Assembly: GCA_049999725.1 (NCBI GenBank)
Contig: JBNGIS010008383.1
Coordinates: 1 to 28,169 of the forward strand
Direction of reading: 5' to 3'
Length of the DNA: 28,169 bases
From: Haplomitrium mnioides
Lineage: Eukaryota > Marchantiophyta > Haplomitriopsida > Calobryales
The translations under genes and the position numbers were made by a program. The first letter of the stretch is position 1. Each line of letters begins with the position of its first letter. The notes below the pieces were generated by a model. It had not been told where the DNA came from and made no database searches. It worked only from the letters and a program-made list of their open reading frames with translations. Shown here one piece after another: positions 21,261-28,169 of the stretch.

Positions 21261-21730
21261 GGCCGGATTGTCGCTTCATCATCTTTTTGCTATCTTGATC
21301 TTCCCTTGGCCAGAACTTCGTTTGATCACCTTTTTGGTCTTCTTAATCTTGTCCTGGCCGGAACTGCGAGAGATTGCTCTTTCGGTACTCTTGGTCTTGC
21401 TCTGGCCGGATTGTTGATGGATCGCCCTTTCGACAGTTCGTTGCTTGCTTCTTCCTCTGGGCGGAACTTCACCTGATCACCTTTTTGGCCCCCTTGATCT
21501 TGTTCCAGCCAGACCCTCGATATATCGTCGTTCCGCAGCCTCCTTGTCATAAAAACCAAGCGCGCCATAAACTCCCGTCGAACTTTCAGATCTTACCTTG
21601 TCAAACTTTCCCTTGCTCCGCCGGATCAGCAATAGATCATCATTTTGCCTTGCTCGCTCTTTGTCTAGCCGGGCCCGTGATAAGTCACCATTTCACATCC
21701 ATTCCCTTGGTCTCCAGTTGGGCTTCCCGT
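21261..21730. repeat. 48-bp minisatellite with GGCCGGA/GATCACC core
   Basis: Units start GGCCGGAT, GGCCAGAA, GGCCGGAA, GGCCGGAT, GGGCGGAA and AGCCAGAC at 21261, 21308, 21356, 21404, 21459 and 21507. Further degenerate members lie near 21620, 21668 and 21718. Each carries a variant of GATCACCTTTTTGG about 14 bp in. The unit length again keeps frames open on both strands. Confidence 0.82.
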
Positions 21731-22399
21731 CGGATCCCCGTTAAATGGCCTCCCCACTTACGAAGGTTGAACCCCGTTAAGCTTTTTGGACCCGTAGGTG
21801 CTGCCACATCATCCGTCAGATTCCTCGGAGTGCGGTGGGCTGTCACATTTCCGCAACGCTCCATGGACTCCTCATGACAACGATCGTCGGTTAACTTCCA
21901 GAAGGTCGTTCCTCCTTGTTTCTGCCTTATTCTCTTCGATTCAAATTGCACTACGATTGCCTCGAGCTCTTCTCTCTATCAAGGTATTGCACGCCTCGAA
22001 TGGTCACGAATTGAGGATGCACTGGTCAAACAGTTGGCTCCTCCGTTCTGCATCCCGACTTTCACCCTTGTCATGGTCTCCCTCTATCAAGAATTCTTGC
22101 CTTGCGGTTCTCCTCTACTCTCCTTGATCCCTTCGCTCTGCCCCGTATTCCTTCTCTCTTTCGATCCCATCCCCCTGGAATTCTCTGGCGCTGACCTCTC
22201 CGACTCTTGCCTCCTTCCTTCACAATATGAATCCGGTTCCGCTACTTCGGATCGGAAAATGAGGTAACTTGCGCTTAGCTTCTGCTTAGAGTTATTCTGT
22301 TGCTTCCAGATTATCTTACCACTTCAGAATGGAGAAATGTTGTTGCTGCCGCTTCTGGTTCCTTGTAACCCAGATTAACCCATGTTCCATTGGCTGACA

Positions 22400-22687
22400 T
22401 AACTCCCCTTTGAATTGTGAAGCGTCCTTGCAAACATCCCCCCTCGGTTTCTGCTTGGTTTCCTCTTATCCGATGTGCCACTTCCTGATCCCCCGATTTT
22501 TAACAAAGTGTGCTTCCCAAACTCACGCCTCCCACACATACCCACTTGAAAACTCACACAAACATGCACTGGAAAACCCACACAACTACTCACTTGAACA
22601 CCTACCCAATTATGTACTGGAACATCCACACAACCACGCACTCACTCACCCACCATTGCCGACTCTGATCCAACTCCCTTAGCTTGG
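22400..22687. other. Pyrimidine-rich stretch with a 24-bp minisatellite
   Basis: Four 24-bp units at 22543-22638 (YACTKGAAMAYYYAC pattern). Read in frame they give an eight-residue repeat of the type LENPHNYS or LEHPHNHA. A weaker related unit may precede them. No recognised protein. A frame at 22410-22682 spans the repeat but has no domain. Confidence 0.7.
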
Positions 22688-22978
22688 TAAAGGGTCAATT
22701 TTAGGGTTGAGATAAGATTACTTGCCTTCAAAGTCACTTTTGGAGTTTTAGAGTTGAAGAAAGAGGGATGACACCCTCTTCTCTTGTATAAATAGAAGGG
22801 CTTTATAGCCCCACTCCTCATTTAAGAGTTCCTCTCAATTTGGTTTGGCTCTTTGGTTGCTTGGGTTTGGCTAGCACTCTTGGCTTTTGTTTACTTGTTG
22901 GCCTTGAGTTTTGTAACTCTATTAGAGCTATCTTGAAGTTGTTACTTATTTGGAAGTCTATTCTTGAGTTCTTTTACA
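22688..22978 (+). repeat. Truncated LTR of the chromovirus family, opposite orientation
   Basis: Reverse-complement match to the inner half of both LTRs: TTTTAGGGTTGA, CTTCTCTTGTATAAA, GGGCTT-ATAGCCCCACT, GAGTTCCTCTC, TTTGGCTAGCACTCTTGGCTTTTG and the terminal GAGTTCTTTTACA. It carries TATAAATA at 22787-22794. The outer 200-250 bp are missing, and no PBS follows the CA at 22977-22978, so this is an LTR remnant rather than part of a full element. Confidence 0.82.
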
Positions 22979-24379
22979 TAAATGCATGTCTAAGTGTCTT
23001 ATAATATGTGGTCTTGTAAGCACTAAGAGACATGTATGCCATGATTGACTTATTTAACCCCACACATGATTCATAAAGTGGAAAATTGGTTGTACCATAT
23101 GCACCTTATCAAATGGTGTACAAAAATATCTCCTTTTCCAGATCCTATCTTTAAGATTATATTAGTAAGGCTTTGTTAATACTAGAATAAAACAACATCC
23201 TATATGATCTAACATCTAATGGCACAATGCTCTAAATGACTAAAATTGAAGGTCACAGAACACCAATGACAACGAAATAATTGTTCAAAATGATCAACTA
23301 CCCAAAATGACTATTTTGTTGTTTTGGGTTATTTCAACCATTTAACCAAAATAACACAACTAACCAAAATGATCCAAATCATATTGTGCTATTGTTTTGA
23401 ACAGAAAATAAAAATGAATAGAGTAAAAACTACAAAGATATCTTACTATTTCTCTACCTTAGTTATTTTAGTCAATGGTGACAATGACTAAAGCACTATG
23501 AGTCCTTTGTTTTCCTTGGTGTGCTTTGATTCTTTTGCAATGAGGTGTTGCTGCAAAAAACAATTTGTGATTATAAGTTTCCCATGTTGTGTGCATACAC
23601 ATTGCTTACACAACTACATCATCCACATACATTCCATAACATCTACAAACATACAATAGAAAATAGCAAACAATTGGGTCTAATATGCATACAATGTATG
23701 AGATCTCACAATTGACCATTTCGATATCTGAACCAATGCACCTTTGCTCACAAGCAATCCACACTTCTTCAAGCACTATAATACCTCAACTCTCCTCTGG
23801 GCTCATATGACATCAAAAGATAATCTTTCGATGAGGATACATGGTCTTATATACTTAGACACAAAAAAAAACAAAAAAAAAATCAAAATATCGAAAAGTA
23901 GAAATATACTTGAAATGGTGTGAGAATTGTCGTGCGCACACACATCTCTTAGACAGCTAAAATGTCCACACACATTCCATAGCATCTACAAACATATAAT
24001 AGAGTATAGCAAACAATTGGGTCTCGTATGCATACAATGCATGAGACCTCCAAATCGCCCCTACAGCTTGTGGTCAAGTCCCCTAACACTCTATCTCATA
24101 GAAATTTGATATATACCTACTAATGCAAAGACTTGGAGGCTGGGTGCAATAGAGCCCATCATTCACCTTCAATAATATATGCAAATCCTAGAGCTCAATA
24201 GAAACTAGTTGTTTTATGAACAATGAAGGCATAACCATGATCCTTTAGGAATATTAGCCAATCGAGGTATCAAACATCACATATGCCATCTTCTAAAACA
24301 TCTCTCACAAATTCAACTTGGAATGATTCACAGTAAAAAGTTCAAGGTGACAAGATAAATTCAACAAATGTTTTCATCA
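22979..24379. other. AT-rich intergenic stretch with short repeats
   Basis: No gene I can support. 23290-23385 is rich in CCAAAATGA words and their complements. A dispersed direct repeat lies at 23622-23707 and 23965-24050. Low-complexity A-runs occur around 23862-23885. Confidence 0.5.
23622..24050 (+). repeat. 86-bp direct repeat pair
   Basis: 23622-23707 and 23965-24050 match almost throughout: TCCACAYACATTCCATARCA, then ATAGCAAACAATTGGGTCT, then TATGCATACAATGYATGAGA. The starts are 343 bp apart. Each copy ends with a small palindrome-like GCATACAATGYATG. The origin is unknown. Confidence 0.8.
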
Positions 24380-24639
24380 CATTCTCACATACTTTATGAA
24401 TTAATAATCATAAATTACAATATAATGGAAAATACACAATATACAATAAAATTCTTACATTACTTTAGTCACTCATCTCGACTTCTTTGGATTTAGGCTC
24501 AAAAGATTCATCAAGATTTACTTGATCTATCTCATTATTAATGATAGTGACTAAATCTCTTTGAAACATTTCAGAATTGAGGGTTTTTTGTCTTTTGTAC
24601 TCAAATAGATTTGATTTAATGGTAGATAGAGTGGTTTTT

Positions 24640-24927
24640 CTAAATTGATTTTTTTTTGTATAAGAAGAAAATCAATAGAATCGTGATTTGTGTCACATCA
24701 AGTACATCAATATATAACTTGGATTTGCGTTTCCATTTTGTTGCTGCCATTTTTTCTCGGAAATATTGTCCAAAAAATACATCCTCAGCCTCACAAGCAA
24801 GCCATTGAACACGTACTCGATTCGGGTTTGGGGGATCTTCCTCATCAAATAACAAAACTTTGAGAACTTTAGCAACCCAAAACAGTCTACCTTTTGGATC
24901 TAGAGATTCAACTACACAAATAAACAT
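24640..24927 (-). pseudogene. C-terminal Trp-rich domain of DUF7869-like copy B
   Basis: The 95-residue open frame reads KGRLFWVAKVLKVL, then EEDPPNPNRVRVQWLACEAED, then GQYFREKMAATKWKRKSKLY, then ITILLIFFLYKKKSI. The pattern FWxAKV, VxVQW and a final hydrophobic strand resembles small beta-barrel chromatin-reader-like domains. The exact family is not recognised. The same domain, with Trp changed to a stop, lies in copy A at about 15345-15060. It probably forms the tail of the same protein. Confidence 0.6.
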
Positions 24928-26166
24928 TTTATTTTCAACTCATGTAGAGTCCCTTCTTGCGGCCGAGGTGCTCCATTATAGATTGTTCAACGTGTAGAAA
25001 GTATTTGATGTATTGGAGTATCTTCTTTTGTCTGTTGAGCATCAAGCTAAGAACCTAGACGAACATTTTGATAATCATAACAAATCTTTAACGATTGTGA
25101 AGGTGGAAAAGTAAATTCCGCTTCGAGTCCTCATCTTTTGTTTTCAAGGATATAGGCTACAATCTCTTGTTGGGCAAAAAAAAAAGTCATTCTACTATTG
25201 AATATCAGAATCTGTAAAGAACTTGTAGTAGTTCTCACTTATGTTATCCCTTGTTGAAAATACTACTTTCTTGGTATCAACTTCCCTTTCTTCCTTTTGA
25301 CATCGTTTGATTTCAGAATATGCCTTGAAAGGAATCAACATTGAACTCAAAATTTCTTTGTGCACTTCATGTAGGCACTTGAGTTGACAAAAACCATCCG
25401 CAGGTAACCAAAATTCATCTGTTGAAAACTGTTTGCTCCAAATCTTTTCCTTGGAATCATTTAACTGGAACTTGAATTGTTGATTAAAGGTGATATCATG
25501 TATCCTTTGAACTAGAGAGGGATATTGCTACAGAAGCATTTTGAAATCCCAAGTTTCCAAAAAAGGAGCTACATGAGGTTTAGGCTAATAGGATAATTGA
25601 AGTGCTTCGCTAAGACAAGTAATTGTGAAAGCTTTGACACGTTTCAAACGTTTCGAGAATCGGCTGAACATTTGATCGATTTGATCATGAGTATGGCCAA
25701 CCATGAGAAATCCCACCTTGATTTTTTGAAAAACATTCTTGGCAATAAGGAGACTAAGATATCCAAATAAGATAGAATTCTTATTCTTTTGTGTCGTGTT
25801 GTCCAACTGAAGATACAAAGTTGGAGGCAATTGGCCCTTCAAAGTCACATAATATTTTGTTGAGCACGGTGACTGTCAAACTAGAATCGCTTCTTAAGTT
25901 TCTGTACGTTAGGAAGACCCTCAAAGAAAGAGCATGATTGAATATTAGGGCACCAACAACATGCACACCCACCAAACAATCTTTATAAATGTTTTTTGGT
26001 GGCGAAGGCTAGTGTGGAATAGTACTTTTCTTTTGATCCATTCTATCAATGAGAATTCCCAAGTACTTTTGACCATCAACATAGCATTTTCTTCGATGGT
26101 TTGTAAGTTTTGTTCTTTCTTTCATTTGTTGGTCACAATGAAGAAATAGTTGGCAATTACATTTGA

Positions 26167-26952
26167 CTGCATCATCACAAAAGATGAAGGACATAAAAGT
26201 AGTTCAAAAAAACATATATCAGTACTTGTAACTTCAAAACACAACCTCAAGTGCTAAGAACATTCGAGTCATCTTAAACAAATGTTTGGATTAGTAGAAG
26301 TGAGAACTTTGTAAAAGATTAAAAATAAACTTTAGGTAATTTGAAAGAAGAAAAATTTGTTTGACTTAAAATAAACAAAAGTTTCCCAAAAAAAAAAGAT
26401 CTGCTTACAAAGGGTGACAAACCAGAACACATCCTTTGAGCGTCTAGAATAAGTGGAGACAACAATTGATCGTATGCACACAAAGGACCAATACAACAAC
26501 ACCAATATCATGGCTTGTTGTGGCTGTTTTCGCGATTGGTTTAAAGAGAAACAAGAACAAATCCTATGTGTGCATAGGATTTGCAAACAACAAAAATGAT
26601 TCTTGCTATTGTTTTTCTTGACAAGGGTTCTTGATTTAAAGCAACAAAAAAAAACTTGTTGCAAGGCTAAGGTCACCACCAAGAATTAGATTCATTTTCT
26701 TGCTTTATTTGACTGTAGACAAGGTTAAGATTAAAACTTAAAATAATAGACCCTATACGAGCATAGACTCTCTTCTCACAACTCAGCTTGTTAAGATTTA
26801 TTCGACTCAAATCTTGTTTGTTGGACAACTGAACAAAAAAATATCTTTTGGCTCTAAGTTGAGAAAACATATCATCTCTAGAACTAAGCTTTGAGTCTAA
26901 AAAAAAGAGCATGGATTAACCAAATGTATCAAAAGAGAGGAAAATTTGTTAC
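26167..26952 (-). other. Probable intron of DUF7869-like copy B
   Basis: The minus strand has donor CAAAG|GTAACA at 26952, conserved in copy A as CAAAG|GTAAAA, and acceptor GATGCAG at 26168-26167. Inside there are stops in all frames and a short palindromic unit CCTATGTGTGCATAGG (26564 region) related to the larger arrays elsewhere. The acceptor is the less certain end. Confidence 0.5.
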
Positions 26953-28169
26953 CTTTGTTGGACTCCAAGATAGACTTTTCTCGCAAAGATTTAATTTCTT
27001 TGCATGTTTCACAAACAACAAATCTATTGCATTTTGGAATTTTTACATTTGGAAAATGAGTTCTCCAATGTTTTGTAAAACCTGAGAAACTAAGAATACA
27101 ATTAAGATCATTCTCTTTCAAATAAGTTGTGTAGTAGTTATAAACTTCCAATTTTGTAAAAATTATCGGGCAAGTTATAAACTTTGTGAGTGTGCATTCT
27201 CTTACAATGTCCATGAAAAAAACTATTCATGTACTTATGTACAAAAACTCCTTTAGCAGATAGTTCTCTTTTTCCAAAAATGCCTCTAAGATCTACGTTT
27301 TTGAGATTTTGAATCCTTTGCATTCTATCATTGCCTACTGATAATATTAATTTGAAGGCTCTTCTATAGAAAAAGGTACCGCCAGGCAGAGTAAACTGAT
27401 TATCAACATTACAGTCTTTTCTTGGTATTCCCCATTGCAGTGTGATATCTCAATTCTTCATGTTTTGTTGAAAGTACGTTTCTCTCATAGTTTTCAAAAA
27501 ATTTGTCTTACATAAAGACATGCAATTATTTCGACAACATGAAATTCTCTTCAATTTAAAAATTGACATTGGATCGATCTTTTTCTTTACAAAGCTTTTT
27601 TCATGATGAACTTTTCGCAAAGAATTTTCATGTAAGGTGTTTACCCATTTGAGTTTTGGTCCAAACAAAGAATTCGTATGTTGTGCTAGTCGATTTGGTT
27701 TGTAGGCGAATCCAGCCACAAGAGATGATTCATCGTCTTGAAGATCTTGATTATCATTGTAAACACAGTTTTTTTCATTGCAAAATGTTTTTGAGAGGTG
27801 AGGTTCTCCTTGAGTATTGGGAGAACTGCACCATTCCAAAATAGAATCTTGATCAATATCTCAATTATTAAGAAATGTTTTTTGTAACAAAATCAGTGCC
27901 CTTGGCAAAAACTCCAACGAAATGTTGATTGATTGAGACTCTTTTCTAGAATCGTTTCCTAAACTGCCGTCTGAAGACTCCTCCAAAAGAATTTGGTTTG
28001 TTTCAGGTTTCCCAATGTCGTAGCACAGCAGCAGCACTCCAACCCCAAAAACAACAACCAAGGATCGAACCACGTAAGATCTATATAGAAATCTGCTCTT
28101 AATCCACTTTTACCAACTTTCCAGGTTCTTTAAAGAGTTCTGAAACTGCACTCTATCAGTTTAGAAATG

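Larger units (their letters stand above)
18955..22399. mobile_element. GC- and pyrimidine-rich block with inverted termini; candidate giant LTR or LARD-like element
   Basis: Base composition changes sharply at 18955, where the sequence reads TGTCAGCC. The exact reverse complement GGCTGACA is at 22392-22399, giving TG...CA ends with 8-bp inverted repeats, as LTRs have. The block is 3,445 bp, pyrimidine-rich on the plus strand, and carries two internal minisatellites. Open frames on both strands (20322-20924, 20204-20644 and others) overlap one another and show no domain. No target duplication is obvious (CAACA against TAACT). It could be a large solo LTR or a non-autonomous element, but pyrimidine-rich sequence continues past 22399, so the right end is uncertain. 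Confidence 0.42.
24380..28169 (-). pseudogene. DUF7869-like transposase pseudogene, copy B (core present)
   Basis: Runs from the window end leftwards. The N-terminal part is in one frame from 28073 to 27138 with TGA at 27861 and 27450. It includes ISCCRNNCMSLC, LRGIFGKRELSAKGVFVH, and then, after a frameshift at about 27140-27210, FTKHWRTHFPNVKIPKCNRF and CETCKEIKSLREK. A probable intron (26952-26167) follows. The core continues YLGILIDRMDQKKSTIPH, stop, then VGVHVVGALIFNHA, then LYLQLDNTTQKNKNS, then VGFLMVGHTHDQIDQMFSRF. These are the conserved blocks I associate with DUF7869 proteins (LQLDN..~NKN, VGHTHxxIDQxFS). More coding sequence with stops runs to about 25200, and a C-terminal domain lies at 24927-24640. 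The DDE-like transposase role is inference. Confidence 0.75.

Noticed and set aside
28062-28115. Pol III-like A box (TGGTAAAAGTGG) and B box (GGTTCGATCC) on the minus strand with tRNA spacing
   Set aside because: The acceptor and T stems do not pair when laid out as a tRNA, so it is at most a tRNA-derived remnant and may be chance.

Overview
This window looks like nuclear DNA of a plant (streptophyte). The evidence is spliceosomal introns with GT/AG ends, a Ty3/gypsy chromovirus primed by initiator tRNA-Met, and LTR TATA boxes. The AT-rich sequence is full of decayed mobile elements. A large, repeat-rich genome such as a fern, lycophyte or bryophyte is plausible, but I cannot name the species. 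I see no intact host gene, no rRNA or tRNA, no CRISPR array and nothing bacterial in gene layout. Every recognisable gene is broken by stops, frameshifts or deletions.

Left part (1-6325): a head-to-tail tandem repeat with a unit of about 4.15 kb. Each unit carries a three-exon pseudogene that joins a basic N-terminus and a ParB-like domain (GGNH motif) to a class beta (permuted) N6-adenine/N4-cytosine DNA methyltransferase, with a DPPY-like motif IV before a GSGTG motif I. Copy 1 enters the window at exon 2; copy 2 has all three exons. Intron 1 of copy 2 is filled by a 73-bp minisatellite built on near-perfect palindromes. A third, isolated ParB-like fragment lies at 17945-18410.

Middle (6326-14770): about 2 kb of unassigned sequence, then a minus-strand chromovirus (8392-13542) with two LTRs, PBS, gag, protease, RT, RNase H, integrase and a chromodomain that runs into the 3' LTR. 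All of it is degenerate, and key RT and integrase catalytic residues are lost. AT-rich sequence and a 37-bp minisatellite follow.

Right part: two minus-strand copies of a transposase-like gene related to DUF7869 proteins. Copy A (14770-17930) has lost its catalytic core, and a palindromic minisatellite sits in its place. Copy B (24380 to the window end) keeps the core and a C-terminal Trp-rich domain. Between them is a GC- and pyrimidine-rich block (18955-22399) with 8-bp inverted termini and several minisatellites, probably a large non-coding LTR or LARD-like element. An oppositely oriented LTR fragment of the chromovirus family (22688-22978) and AT-rich repeats also lie between them.

The two unusual gene families (ParB-methyltransferase and DUF7869-like) share related palindromic minisatellites in their introns and lie divergently next to each other at about 17.94 kb. 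They may therefore have been parts of one mobile element; that is inference.
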